From Bacteroidaceae bacterium (GTDB taxonomy: Bacteria; Bacteroidota; Bacteroidia; Bacteroidales; Bacteroidaceae): a DNA stretch of 64,000 nt. The notes below the pieces were generated by a model that ran no database searches, was not told the origin of the DNA, and saw only the letters and a program-made list of their open reading frames with translations. Below, piece after piece: positions 1 through 9,358 of the stretch. Numbering within the stretch: position 1 is the first letter of the stretch; each line of letters starts with the position of its first letter. Position numbers and translations under genes: made by a program. The stretch is taken from NCBI GenBank assembly GCA_017451695.1, contig JAFTNW010000023.1:1-64000 (forward strand), given 5' to 3'.

Positions 1-1569
1 ATAGGTATGAACGGTTCGGGTAAATCTACTCTTATGAAGATTATCGCCGGCCTCGACAACGAATATCAGGGCGAGGTTGTGTGGTCGCCCGGCTACACCG
101 TGGGCTACTTGCCCCAGGAGCCCCATTTGCAGGACGGAAAGACCGTAAAGGAGGTTGTTATGGAGGGTGTGCAATCAACCGTTGATGCACTCAATGAGTA
201 TGAGGAGATAAATAATAAATTCGGTTTGCCCGAATATTATGAGAACGAGGATAAGATGAACGCTCTTTTTGCTCGTCAGGCCGAGTTGCAGGACATAATA
301 GATGCAACCGATGCTTGGAACCTCGACAGCAAGCTCGAGCGTGCAATGGCTGCTTTGCGTTGCCCCGATGGCGATGAACTTGTAGATCATCTTTCGGGTG
401 GTGAGCGCCGCCGCGTGGCTCTGTGCCGTCTGCTATTGCAGAAACCCGATGTGCTCTTGCTCGATGAGCCCACCAACCACTTGGATGCCGAGAGCATCGA
501 TTGGCTCGAACAACATTTGAACCAATACGAGGGCACCGTTATTGCCGTTACCCACGACCGTTACTTCCTCGATGATGTTGCCGGTTGGATTCTTGAACTC
601 GACCGTGGCGAGGGAATTCCCTGGCAGGGCAACTACTCTTCGTGGCTCGACCAAAAGACCAAGCGCATGGAACAAGAGGAGAAGAGTGCAAGCAAACGCC
701 GCAAGACTCTGGAGCGCGAGCTCGAGTGGGTGCGCATGGCACCAAAGGCTCGCCAAGCAAAGGGAAAGGCCCGTTTGAACTCATACGAACGTATGCTTAA
801 CGAGGACCAAAAGGAGCGCGAGGAGAAACTCGAGATATTCATCCCCAACGGCCCCCGTTTGGGTAACAAGGTTATTGTAGCCGACAAGGTTTCAAAATCT
901 TTTGGCTCAAAAACCCTCTTTACCGACCTTGAATTCATGCTCCCGCCCAACGGCATTGTGGGTGTTATAGGCCCCAACGGTGCAGGAAAAACAACCCTTT
1001 TCCGCATGATTATGGGCTTGGAGAGCGTGGATAGCGGCACCTTTGAGGTGGGCGAAACAGTGAAGATAGCCTATGTGGATCAGACACACAAAGATATTGT
1101 AGCCGACAAGTCGGTATATGAGGTTATAAGCCAGGGTAACGAACTCATGCGTTTGGGAACAAAAGAGGTGAATGTGCGCGCCTATCTGTCGCGTTTCAAC
1201 TTCACCGGTGCCGACCAGGAGAAAAAATGCGGCGTTCTCTCGGGTGGCGAGCGCAACCGCCTGCACCTTGCGATGGCTCTTAAAGAGTGTGGTAACGTAC
1301 TCTTGCTCGATGAGCCTACCAATGATATCGACGTAAACACACTGCGTGCATTGGAGGAGGGCTTGGAGAACTTTGCCGGTTGTGCGGTGGTTATCAGCCA
1401 CGACCGCTGGTTCCTCGACCGTATATGCACACACATCATAGCATTTGAGGGCGATGGCAATGTGTTCTGTTTCGAGGGCTCATATTCAGATTATGAGGAG
1501 AACAAGATGCGCCGTTTGGGCATTGAAGAACCCAAGAAAGCTCGCTATCGCAAATTAATGGAGGATTGA
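1..1569 (+). CDS. ettA: EttA-type ABC-F ATPase (5' end cut by window)
   Basis: Energy-dependent translational throttle protein, a soluble ABC-F ATPase that acts in the ribosomal E site. The reading frame is open from base 1 and starts inside the first Walker A motif (GMNGSGKST), so roughly 40 N-terminal residues lie outside the window. The first cassette has LSGGERRR followed by LLLDEPTNHLD, then the charged ABC-F linker (about 640-850). The second cassette has GPNGAGKTT, LSGGERNR and LLLDEPTNDID. There is no membrane segment, as expected for ABC-F. The gene ends before a strong terminator hairpin at 1577. EttA is preferred over other ABC-F members because of the overall length and the NHLDAESIDWLE stretch; other ABC-F subfamilies cannot be fully excluded. 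Confidence 0.9.
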   Translation: MGMNGSGKSTLMKIIAGLDNEYQGEVVWSPGYTVGYLPQEPHLQDGKTVKEVVMEGVQSTVDALNEYEEINNKFGLPEYYENEDKMNALFARQAELQDIIDATDAWNLDSKLERAMAALRCPDGDELVDHLSGGERRRVALCRLLLQKPDVLLLDEPTNHLDAESIDWLEQHLNQYEGTVIAVTHDRYFLDDVAGWILELDRGEGIPWQGNYSSWLDQKTKRMEQEEKSASKRRKTLERELEWVRMAPKARQAKGKARLNSYERMLNEDQKEREEKLEIFIPNGPRLGNKVIVADKVSKSFGSKTLFTDLEFMLPPNGIVGVIGPNGAGKTTLFRMIMGLESVDSGTFEVGETVKIAYVDQTHKDIVADKSVYEVISQGNELMRLGTKEVNVRAYLSRFNFTGADQEKKCGVLSGGERNRLHLAMALKECGNVLLLDEPTNDIDVNTLRALEEGLENFAGCAVVISHDRWFLDRICTHIIAFEGDGNVFCFEGSYSDYEENKMRRLGIEEPKKARYRKLMED

Positions 1570-1576
1570 TTATGTG

Positions 1577-1620
1577 GGGTTGTACTGCTGCTCATGCAGC
1601 GGTACAACCCTTTCTGTTTT
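1577..1620 (+). terminator. Terminator after ettA
   Basis: GGGTTGTAC and GTACAACCC flank an inner GCTGC/GCAGC pair around a TCAT loop, followed by a T-rich tract. It sits 8 bases after the ettA stop and 18 bases before the next start codon, so it separates the two genes. Confidence 0.85.
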
Positions 1621-1637
1621 TATAAAATGATATTACA

Positions 1638-2945
1638 ATGAAAACCGTAATAGAGCCGTCTGTTATCGACGGCATAATGAAAGAACTCGAGATTACCGAT
1701 GTAAAGAAAGCCTCAATTCGTCAAGTAGGTGCGGTGGTGCGTGCCGCCGAATCTGCAACAGGTACCGAGTTTATTCATTTTGAGATGGGCGTGCCGGGGC
1801 TGCCCCCATCGGCAATAGGCGTTAAGGCCGAGTGCGATGCATTGCAACGCGGTGTTGCATCGGTATATCCCATTATTGATGGTATCCCCGAAGTGAAGGA
1901 GCAGGCTTCGCGCTTTGTAAAAGCCTTTATCGATACCGATATAAACCCGCAAGGCTGCATCCCCACCGTGGGCTCAATGCAGGCATCCTTCGCTGCGCTT
2001 ATGCTGGCATCGCAGTTGTCGCCGCAAAAGGACACCGTGCTATACATAGACCCGGGCTTCCCCGTGCAGAAGATGCAGGCCAATGTAATAGGCGTGAAGA
2101 TAGCCTCGTTCGATATTGCCGATTATCGCGGTAAAAAACTTGAGGACAAATTGGAGAGCTATTTTGCACAAGGCAACATCTGTGCGGTGCTCTATTCAAG
2201 CCCCAACAACCCCACATGGATGTGTCTTAACGACGAGGAGCTGGAGATAATAGGCCGCCTTGCTACAAAGCACGATGTGGTGGTTATTGAGGACCTTGCA
2301 TACATGACAATGGACTTCCGTAAGGATATGAGTCGCCCGTTTGAGGCTCCTTTTCAGCCCAGCGTGTCGAAATACACCGATAACTATGTTATGCTCATGA
2401 GTGCCTCCAAAATTTTTAGTTATGCAGGGCAGCGTATTGCCATGGCTTGCATATCGGATAAACTTTTTGAACGACACTACGACAGCCTGAGAGAACGTTA
2501 TGGCATAGCACGCTTTGGCGCTGCATACGCCTACGTATTCCTTTATACCTTCTCGTCGGGCGTTTCGCATTCGGCGCAATATGCCATGGCAGCCATGCTC
2601 AAAGCAGCTTGCGACGGCGAGTATGATTTTGTGGGCGATATAAAGGAGTATGCCACACGCACTGCACGCCTCAAAGAGATTTTGGAACGTAACGGCTTTA
2701 ATGTGGTCTACGACAAAGACGACGACAAGCCTGTGAGCGACGGTTTCTTCTTTACAATGGGTTATAAAGATATGGACGGTGCCGAGCTTTTGAAAGAATT
2801 GCTCTATTATGGAGTGAGCGGCATAGACCTATCGACCACCGGCGGCACACGCAAGGGAATACGCGCCTGCTCGTCAAATATTAAGCCACACCACTATGCC
2901 ATGCTTGATGAGCGTTTGGCACTGTTTAACAAAAACCACAGCTAA
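1638..2945 (+). CDS. PLP-dependent class I/II aminotransferase
   Basis: A 435-residue fold-type I aminotransferase of the AAT_I superfamily. Visible landmarks are the SSPNNPTW segment (the NNP motif that contacts PLP), the VVVIEDLAYM stretch that supplies the Asp binding the pyridine nitrogen, and the SASKIFSYAGQRIA segment with the Schiff-base lysine. The substrate cannot be assigned from sequence. It is followed 9 bases later by a membrane-protein gene and then a GH20 gene, so the three may be co-transcribed from a promoter after the ettA terminator. It differs clearly from the second aminotransferase at 58467, which carries SVSKRYSECG. Confidence 0.88.
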   Translation: MKTVIEPSVIDGIMKELEITDVKKASIRQVGAVVRAAESATGTEFIHFEMGVPGLPPSAIGVKAECDALQRGVASVYPIIDGIPEVKEQASRFVKAFIDTDINPQGCIPTVGSMQASFAALMLASQLSPQKDTVLYIDPGFPVQKMQANVIGVKIASFDIADYRGKKLEDKLESYFAQGNICAVLYSSPNNPTWMCLNDEELEIIGRLATKHDVVVIEDLAYMTMDFRKDMSRPFEAPFQPSVSKYTDNYVMLMSASKIFSYAGQRIAMACISDKLFERHYDSLRERYGIARFGAAYAYVFLYTFSSGVSHSAQYAMAAMLKAACDGEYDFVGDIKEYATRTARLKEILERNGFNVVYDKDDDKPVSDGFFFTMGYKDMDGAELLKELLYYGVSGIDLSTTGGTRKGIRACSSNIKPHHYAMLDERLALFNKNHS

Positions 2946-2954
2946 ATATAGATT

Positions 2955-3650
2955 ATGAAAAAGTCTGATATTCTATTTATAATATGCGTGGCAGCCTTGC
3001 TTGTCCCATTCTTTGTGAGCGACACACTGTTTGGTTTCTACAAAGAGTACAATGCCGCACACCCCTACGTTATGGCTTTTGTGAAATTTATGATACTCTC
3101 ATCAATAGGCGAGATGCTTGGTTTGAGAATCAAGCAAGGGGTATATATGTATAAAGGCTATGGCATTATGTCGCGTGCCATTGTGTGGGGAGTTCTCGGT
3201 GTGATGATTGCCGTTGCCATGAAGATATTTTCCACTGGTGTCCCCGTTATGCTCGAAAGTTGCGGTCTTGCAGGCATGGTAGATGCAATGCGCGCTCCAA
3301 TAAGCTGGGCAAAGTTTGTTGATGCACTCTGTATCTCCACCGCAATGAACTGTTTCTTTGCACCAATGTTCATGACATTGCACAAGATTACCGATACTCA
3401 TATATTAAACTGTGGAGGTAAACTCACATCGCTTGTTACCCCCATTAAATTTGGCGATATAATTGCATCGCTCAATTGGAAGGTACAGTGGGGCTTTGTA
3501 TTCAAACGCACAATCCCTCTCTTCTGGATTCCGGCACACACCATCACATTCATGTTGCCGGCAGCCTATCAGGTGCTTTTTGCCGCATCGCTAAGCATTG
3601 TGCTTGGCGTGCTATTGTCAATAGCTGCAGTAATGTCTAATAATAAATAA
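2955..3650 (+). CDS. Multi-pass membrane protein, possibly Mpv17-like
   Basis: A 231-residue protein with several hydrophobic segments (about residues 6-24, 38-54, 75-95, 130-150, 190-228). The C-terminal part, with WKVQWGFVFKRTIPLFWIPA followed shortly by a TFMLP stretch, loosely resembles the Trp/Pro-rich end of Mpv17/PMP22 family proteins; this is a recollected likeness, not a firm match. It begins 9 bases after the aminotransferase and ends 7 bases before the GH20 gene, which points to one transcript. Function unknown. Confidence 0.6.
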   Translation: MKKSDILFIICVAALLVPFFVSDTLFGFYKEYNAAHPYVMAFVKFMILSSIGEMLGLRIKQGVYMYKGYGIMSRAIVWGVLGVMIAVAMKIFSTGVPVMLESCGLAGMVDAMRAPISWAKFVDALCISTAMNCFFAPMFMTLHKITDTHILNCGGKLTSLVTPIKFGDIIASLNWKVQWGFVFKRTIPLFWIPAHTITFMLPAAYQVLFAASLSIVLGVLLSIAAVMSNNK

Positions 3651-3657
3651 AATAATT

Positions 3658-5289
3658 ATGAAGAAGATTGTATTATCGCTTTTATGCCTTGTTGCCACAA
3701 CACTGTTTGCAGGCAATATATCAATTATTCCCCAACCGGCACAGATGACGGTGGGCGAGGGTAGTTTCACATTTCCTAAAAAGATAAGAGCAACAGTGCC
3801 CGCATACGAGGGCGACAGCCTTGTTGCGGTGTTCAAGAATTTTGCCCGCGATTTTAAAAAAGCAACAAACATTGCAGTGAAAACCACAAAAAAAAGCACC
3901 AATGCGCAAATAGTTGTGTTGCAGGATGCTTCGCTCGCTCCCGAGGGCTATACACTTAAAGTGGAGCAGGATGGTATAAAGATTTCTGTTTCAAAGCCCG
4001 CAGGCCTCTTCTATGCCTTGCAAACTTTGAAACAGTTGATGCCTCGCAATGTTATGGCTGCAGTACCCTGCAAGGATATAACCGAATGGAGCGTTCCTTG
4101 CATAGATATTAAAGACGAGCCTCGCTTTGGCTGGCGCGGGTTCATGCTTGACGAGGGCCGCCATTTTTATGGTAAGGAAGAGATAAAGAAAATTATAGAT
4201 GTTATGGCCGCCTACAAGATGAACCGTTTCCATTGGCATCTTACCGAAGACCAAGGTTGGCGCATAGAGATAAAGAAATATCCCAAGCTCACCGAGGTGG
4301 GCGCATGGCGTGCCAGCAAGGTACTTGGTTGGGGCGATGTTAAACCCGATGGTATTTTGTATGGTGGTTACTACACAAAAAAGGATGCCAAGGAGGTTGT
4401 AGAGTACGCCCGCGAACGATTCGTTGAGATTGTACCCGAGGTTGATATTCCCGGACACTCGCAAGCAGCAGTTGCATCATATCCTGAGTTTCTTGCCTGC
4501 GACCCCGAAAATAACCACGAGGTGTGGTTGTGGCAGGGCGTGTCGAACGATGTGATTAACGTAGCCAACCCTCTTGCCGTGCAGTTTGCCAAGGATGTTA
4601 TCGATGAGCTCACAGAGATATTCCCCTTCGGATACATTCACTTGGGCGGCGACGAGTGCCCCACAACAAAATGGGAACGCAACAGCGAGTGTCAAGCGTT
4701 GCTAAAAGAGATTGGCAGCGAAAAATATCGCGATTTGCAGATACATTTTTACAAGCAGTTGAAGGATTATGTGGCTGCAAAACCCGCATGCAAACAGCGG
4801 AAACTTATCTTCTGGAACGAGGTGCTGCACGGAAATACCGCACCGCTTGGCAATGATATTACCATTATGGCATGGATAGGTGCCGACGGTGCAGCCAAGG
4901 ATGCCGCTACACGCGGAATGAGCACAATTCTCTCGCCACAGATACCTTATTACATCAATCGTCGTCAATCGAAATTGGAGAGCGAGCCACGCTCGCAGGG
5001 CCATGGCGACGAAACCGTGGAGCGTGTATATAACTACAAGCCTATGAATAATATCCCTGCCGAGTTGCAATCGCGCTATCTTGGCGTGCAGGCCAACTTC
5101 TGGACCGAGTGGGTGGAGGAGCCTTCGGTGGTGCAGTACCTTACTTTCCCACGCTTGGCAGCTGTGGCCGAGGCAGGATGGACTCCCCAAGAGCTACGCA
5201 CTTACGACTCGTTTGTGGAGCGTATGCAGGGCGAGGCGCATTACTACAATCTGAAAGGTGTGGATTACGGAAAGCACATCTTTAAGTAA
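3658..5289 (+). CDS. Secreted GH20 beta-N-acetylhexosaminidase
   Basis: A 543-residue exo-glycosidase that removes terminal beta-linked GlcNAc or GalNAc from glycans. There is an N-terminal signal peptide (KKIVLSLLCLVATTLFAG), then a GH20b-like small domain, then the catalytic barrel starting near GWRGFMLDEGRHF. The hallmark Asp-Glu pair is in HLGGDECP at about residues 328-335 (general acid Glu about 333), and the FHWHLTEDQGWRIEIK stretch lines the active site. Length and order fit family GH20. The protein is probably periplasmic or surface-exposed and used for host mucin or peptidoglycan-derived glycans. No SusC/SusD pair lies nearby, so this is not a classical polysaccharide utilisation locus. 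Confidence 0.93.
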   Translation: MKKIVLSLLCLVATTLFAGNISIIPQPAQMTVGEGSFTFPKKIRATVPAYEGDSLVAVFKNFARDFKKATNIAVKTTKKSTNAQIVVLQDASLAPEGYTLKVEQDGIKISVSKPAGLFYALQTLKQLMPRNVMAAVPCKDITEWSVPCIDIKDEPRFGWRGFMLDEGRHFYGKEEIKKIIDVMAAYKMNRFHWHLTEDQGWRIEIKKYPKLTEVGAWRASKVLGWGDVKPDGILYGGYYTKKDAKEVVEYARERFVEIVPEVDIPGHSQAAVASYPEFLACDPENNHEVWLWQGVSNDVINVANPLAVQFAKDVIDELTEIFPFGYIHLGGDECPTTKWERNSECQALLKEIGSEKYRDLQIHFYKQLKDYVAAKPACKQRKLIFWNEVLHGNTAPLGNDITIMAWIGADGAAKDAATRGMSTILSPQIPYYINRRQSKLESEPRSQGHGDETVERVYNYKPMNNIPAELQSRYLGVQANFWTEWVEEPSVVQYLTFPRLAAVAEAGWTPQELRTYDSFVERMQGEAHYYNLKGVDYGKHIFK

Positions 5290-5357
5290 AGAGTTTCAGA
5301 ACTCTACACTTTTGTGTCCGACACGGCAATAGCTTTGTCTATTTCCAATCTCTTTGA

Positions 5358-5397
5358 CTCGCCTTTCGTGCTGCATTCATGCAGCACGAAAGGCGAG
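5358..5397. repeat. Perfect palindrome after the GH20 gene
   Basis: Eighteen-base arms beginning CTCGCCTTTCG and ending CGAAAGGCGAG flank a TTCA loop. It lies 69 bases after the GH20 stop. No T-run follows on the plus strand, so it may be a 3' stabilising hairpin or weak terminator. Confidence 0.6.
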
Positions 5398-5444
5398 CCG
5401 ATAACAATAGTGATAAAGACCAACAATTTTATTAAAACGTAACA

Positions 5445-7988
5445 ATGAAGAAATTTTTGAAAATTACAGCCGCTGTAATAGCAGTTATTCTTCTGTTGCT
5501 CGTATCGCTGCCTCTTTTGTTTACAGACAAAATAGAGGCACTTGTAAAAGAAGAGGGCAACAAGATGCTTAATGCCGAGTTCGATTTTGAAAACCTCGAC
5601 ATAAGCCTCATACGTAATTTCCCGCTTGCCTCAGTTACACTTGGAGATTTTTACCTTAAAGGGGCGGGAGCATTTGAGAACGATACACTTGTGGCGGCAA
5701 GTGAGCTCACAGCATCGGTGAATCTTATGTCGCTCTTTGGCGATGAAGGTTACGACATACGCGAGATTCTCATAGACGAAGCTTCAGTAAAAGCCATTGT
5801 GCTTGCCGACGGTGCGGTGAATTGGGATATTATGAAGGCAACTGAGGATACAGAAGAGGCGGTTGCCGAGGATACAACAACCACAGCCCCTTTCCGCATA
5901 AAATTACAGGAACTTGCCATAAAGGACTTTAATCTTATTTACGACGATAAGCAGGGCAATATGTATGCCGAGGTACAAGGGCTGGATGCCACATGCTCGG
6001 GCGATTTCGGCAGCAGCCGTACAATCCTCTCGCTCGATGCCGAAACCGACGGAGTTACATTTGCCATGGAGGGCGTTCCCTTCCTGAGCAAGGCAGTTAT
6101 TGCGGCCGATATGAAGATTGATGCCGACCTTGAAAACAGCAAATTCACTCTTAACGAGAACACTTTTCGCTTAAATGCCATTGAGGCTGCCATCGATGGT
6201 TGGGTGGCAATGACCGACGAGGGCATGGATATGGATTTGAAACTAAACAGCAACAAGATTGGTTTCAAGGAGGTGCTTTCGCTCATACCCGCTATATATT
6301 CAAAAGATTTTGAGGGGCTGAAAACCGATGGAAACGCCACGCTCACAGCGTGGGCCAAGGGTAGCATGCAGGGCGACAGCATTGTGCCGGCATTCGATGT
6401 TGCATTCGATGTGGAGAACGCCATGTTCCAATATCCATCGCTCCCCGCAGGTGTGAACAATATAAATATCGCTGCAAAGGTAAATAACCCCGGTGGTTCC
6501 CCCGACAATACGGTGATAAACATCAATCCTTTCAATTTTGTTATGGCGGGTAATCCGTTCAGCGTAACTGCTACCATGCGCACTCCCATGAGCGACCTCG
6601 CTTTCAATGCCACAGCAAAGGGAAAACTCGATTTGGGCAAGATAAAGGATATTTATCCCTTGGAGGATATGCAGTTGAATGGAGTGGTGAATGCCGACCT
6701 CGCTGTAAATGGCCGCATGTCGCACATAGAGAAGGAACAGTACGAAAACATAAAGGCCGAGGGTAGTGTGCGCCTTAACGATATGGTGCTTGCAATGGAG
6801 GATATGCCCAATGTGGATATCAAGAAATCCTTGCTCACATTCACACCCCGCTATTTGCAGTTGAGCGAAACAACCGTAAAGATTGGCGATAACGATGTTA
6901 CCATGGATAGCCGCTTCGAGAACTACATGGCATACGCCCTGAAAGACGGCACACTCAAAGGCACACTCAACGTAAAGAGCAACCACTTTAACTTGAACGA
7001 CTTTATGACACCGGCCGACACAACGGCAACCACCACATCCGCCGAGGAGACAGCAGCTGCCGACACGGTGGCAACAGGCGTTATCAAAGTACCCGACAAC
7101 ATCGATTTCCGCATGCAGGCAGCCTTCAAAGAGGTGCTCTTCGATAATATGAAACTGAACAACGTAAACGGCCAGCTTGTGGTTAAAAACAGCAAGGTGG
7201 ATATGCAGAACCTCTCGCTCAATACAATGGGTGGCGATGTGGTTGTAAACGGCTACTACCATACACCCGCCGATGCACAGCCGCAGTTCAACGGAGGCTT
7301 CAAACTGAGCAACATAGGCTTTGCACAGGCTTACGAGGAACTTAATGTGGTGCGCAGCCTTGCACCCATTTTCAGCGGGCTCACAGGCGATTTCTCGGGT
7401 AACATAAATATCGATACAAAACTCGACGATACAATGAGCCCCGTACTTTCCACCCTCACAGGCAGTGGCGCACTATCTACAAAAGATTTAAGCCTTAACA
7501 ACGTGGGAGTGATACAAGCCGTGGCCGATATTGTTAAAAAGCCCTCGTTAAAGGATACAAAGGTAAAAGATATAAATATTGAATTTACCATTAAAGACGG
7601 CCGTGTAAACACCAAGCCATTTGATATTAAACTTGGCGATTACAAGATGAACCTCTCGGGCAGCACAGGCCTTGACCAAACAATCGACTACAAGGGCGAG
7701 ATAACAATCCCCACATCGGTGGGCAAGCTATCCAAGCTCGGCACCGTGGATATGAACATCAAGGGTACATTTACATCGCCCAAAGTGAGCATAGACATGG
7801 CCTCGCTTGCCAAGAAGGCGGCGGCCGGTGCAGCCGAAGAGGCACTCAACAAACTGCTTGGCGGCAGCTCAAAAGAGAACACCGTAGGGGAGGGGAGCGA
7901 TTCCACCGCAACTGCCAAGCCCACCAAGGAGGAGGTTGCAAACAAACTCATTAATGGCGCGCTGGATTTGTTCAAGAAAAAGAAATAA
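5445..7988 (+). CDS. AsmA-like envelope protein
   Basis: An 847-residue protein of the AsmA/DUF748 superfamily. It has an N-terminal membrane anchor (about residues 5-27, rich in Ile, Val and Leu) followed by a very long periplasmic region of repeating beta strands. The AsmA-type start is visible as FDFENLDISLIRNFPLASVT. Near the C-terminus a second AsmA-like stretch (LGDYKMNLSGSTGLDQTIDY) precedes a low-complexity Ala/Lys tail. AsmA-like proteins are thought to shuttle lipids between inner and outer membrane or to affect outer-membrane biogenesis; the role here is inferred from the family. Two Thr/Ala-rich insertions (about residues 145-155 and 525-540) look like flexible linkers. The gene is transcribed alone and ends before a terminator at 8010. 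Confidence 0.85.
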   Translation: MKKFLKITAAVIAVILLLLVSLPLLFTDKIEALVKEEGNKMLNAEFDFENLDISLIRNFPLASVTLGDFYLKGAGAFENDTLVAASELTASVNLMSLFGDEGYDIREILIDEASVKAIVLADGAVNWDIMKATEDTEEAVAEDTTTTAPFRIKLQELAIKDFNLIYDDKQGNMYAEVQGLDATCSGDFGSSRTILSLDAETDGVTFAMEGVPFLSKAVIAADMKIDADLENSKFTLNENTFRLNAIEAAIDGWVAMTDEGMDMDLKLNSNKIGFKEVLSLIPAIYSKDFEGLKTDGNATLTAWAKGSMQGDSIVPAFDVAFDVENAMFQYPSLPAGVNNINIAAKVNNPGGSPDNTVININPFNFVMAGNPFSVTATMRTPMSDLAFNATAKGKLDLGKIKDIYPLEDMQLNGVVNADLAVNGRMSHIEKEQYENIKAEGSVRLNDMVLAMEDMPNVDIKKSLLTFTPRYLQLSETTVKIGDNDVTMDSRFENYMAYALKDGTLKGTLNVKSNHFNLNDFMTPADTTATTTSAEETAAADTVATGVIKVPDNIDFRMQAAFKEVLFDNMKLNNVNGQLVVKNSKVDMQNLSLNTMGGDVVVNGYYHTPADAQPQFNGGFKLSNIGFAQAYEELNVVRSLAPIFSGLTGDFSGNINIDTKLDDTMSPVLSTLTGSGALSTKDLSLNNVGVIQAVADIVKKPSLKDTKVKDINIEFTIKDGRVNTKPFDIKLGDYKMNLSGSTGLDQTIDYKGEITIPTSVGKLSKLGTVDMNIKGTFTSPKVSIDMASLAKKAAAGAAEEALNKLLGGSSKENTVGEGSDSTATAKPTKEEVANKLINGALDLFKKKK

Positions 7989-8009
7989 GAAAACTTAATT
8001 GCAAGCTAT

Positions 8010-8051
8010 AAACCAATCGGGCAGCACGAGATAGTGCTGCCCGATTGGTTT
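8010..8051. terminator. Terminator between AsmA-like gene and Sel1 block
   Basis: AAACCAATCGGGCAGCAC pairs perfectly with its reverse complement around a six-base loop. It lies between the stop of the forward AsmA gene and the stop of the reverse Sel1 gene, so it can serve both. Confidence 0.8.
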
Positions 8052-8149
8052 ATGATGAATGGAGTTTGATGTTGATTTTGTGCCGTGTATCTTATTAAGG
8101 TTATTATATAGCAAAAGATTGTAATGTTGATCATTCTTGATGTATCGTA

Positions 8150-9193
8150 TCATATATTTGCTAATGCCTCCAAAAGACTCGCATCGTTGATAGGTATTAT
8201 TGCAGATAAAGTAGAAATTCTCTCACGCTCCATTTTAAGCCAACGCAATGTTATTTCATTATCATTTTGCATCAATAACATATCATACAACAGAGTTATA
8301 ACCTCTTTTTTCATTCCATCATAATTGGGAGACAATTTTTCATAGCAGTCAATCTGGAATAAAAGGCTATTATAATAAGTCCATAATATAGCATCTTTGT
8401 CCGACAGCAATAAACCAAGAGTATAAATCATAGATGAGATGCTTCCATATATTTCAGAAGCCTCATACAATTTTTCTGCTTGCATATACAACCCGCCCAG
8501 TTGCATATATGCCGATAACATTTCAAGATGCACCCACTTCTCTTGAATATGAGATACAGATGACACTGCATTATAAACAAGTGATAATGAATCATCAAAG
8601 CCAAGATTCTTACACTTCGCACACTCACATAAAGTACGGCAAAACAAGAATGATTTGAAATTGCTGTCATTCACACAATAATACTTATCCCCCACATATG
8701 GTTGCAAATCGACTATGAAATTATAACTGCCCAAATCTAATACATATTCCTGTGGATAAAACAATTCTTTTGAATTACATTCGGCTATAAATGATTTTAT
8801 GTCTTTTACTATAATTTTAACCAGTTTCTCCAGACCTTTGTTAAGTTCTTTTTCTTCACAGTCAAAAAAGTTACTTTCTAGAAACAGGCTCAGTTGTTTT
8901 GTGCGAATATATGCAATAATTTCTTCTGCACTTTCATTGCCACGCTCTGCAGCAATGATAAACAGACGCATCATTTCATATGTGTTGCTTTGTCCCCAAC
9001 CTGCAAAGTACAAATCTGCAAGTACGCGTGGAGCCTCCGCATCACCTTGCTCTGTAGCATATTGCAGAAATTCAATAAACTCATTGAATTTATCATCACC
9101 TTCACTATATATCTGGCATAATAATGTGTATGCCTCGACATCGCCCTGCAAAGCACGCTGTTTAAGTTCTTCGATATTCAAACAATTTTCCAT
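8150..9193 (-). CDS. Sel1-repeat protein, 347 residues
   Basis: The N-terminus (MENCLNIEELKQRALQGDVE) is nearly the same as that of the 511-residue gene at 10252-11787. Only about two Sel1-like helical repeats follow (DAEAPRVLADLYFAGWGQ and a weaker one). The rest (residues about 110-347) is helical and does not resemble Sel1. No signal peptide, so probably cytoplasmic. Sel1 repeats are protein-binding alpha-solenoids; the partner is unknown. The 13-base spacer before its start is the same as the one before the 511-residue gene, which shows that the two starts come from one duplicated segment. Confidence 0.75.
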   Translation of the reverse strand: MENCLNIEELKQRALQGDVEAYTLLCQIYSEGDDKFNEFIEFLQYATEQGDAEAPRVLADLYFAGWGQSNTYEMMRLFIIAAERGNESAEEIIAYIRTKQLSLFLESNFFDCEEKELNKGLEKLVKIIVKDIKSFIAECNSKELFYPQEYVLDLGSYNFIVDLQPYVGDKYYCVNDSNFKSFLFCRTLCECAKCKNLGFDDSLSLVYNAVSSVSHIQEKWVHLEMLSAYMQLGGLYMQAEKLYEASEIYGSISSMIYTLGLLLSDKDAILWTYYNSLLFQIDCYEKLSPNYDGMKKEVITLLYDMLLMQNDNEITLRWLKMERERISTLSAIIPINDASLLEALANI

Positions 9194-9206
9194 AATCTAT
9201 AATCAT

Positions 9207-9358
9207 TTAGAAACCGGGAATCCTATAATCTATAAATTTATTGTCTTGCACACACAATGCCCCCGAGCAAGCCCGTGCTCATAGAGCTTAATCTCAATAA
9301 AGAAATTCTTGTTGCTGAACTTCTCGGTTCTTATATGTTTTGCCGGAATTCTATTCAT
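9207..9358 (-). pseudogene. Deletion remnant of the 257-residue gene
   Basis: The reverse strand encodes IRTEKFSNKNFFIEIKLYEH, which matches the N-terminus of the protein at 11801-12574 (RVEKFSNKNFFIEIELYEH). It then jumps, in another frame, to CVQDNKFIDYRIPGF and a stop, which matches that protein's last residues (LVQDNEFIDYRIPGY). About 200 central codons are missing and the frame is broken (TAG at 9230-9232). Its ATG overlaps the stop of the upstream Sel1 gene. Confidence 0.85.

Noticed and set aside
3658..5289. Polysaccharide utilisation locus around the GH20 gene
   Set aside because: No SusC/SusD pair, sensor or second glycoside hydrolase lies nearby.
6300..7262. Reverse-strand open frame of 320 codons
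   Set aside because: Antisense to the AsmA-like gene. The product is rich in His and Cys in a repetitive way typical of a frame shadow.
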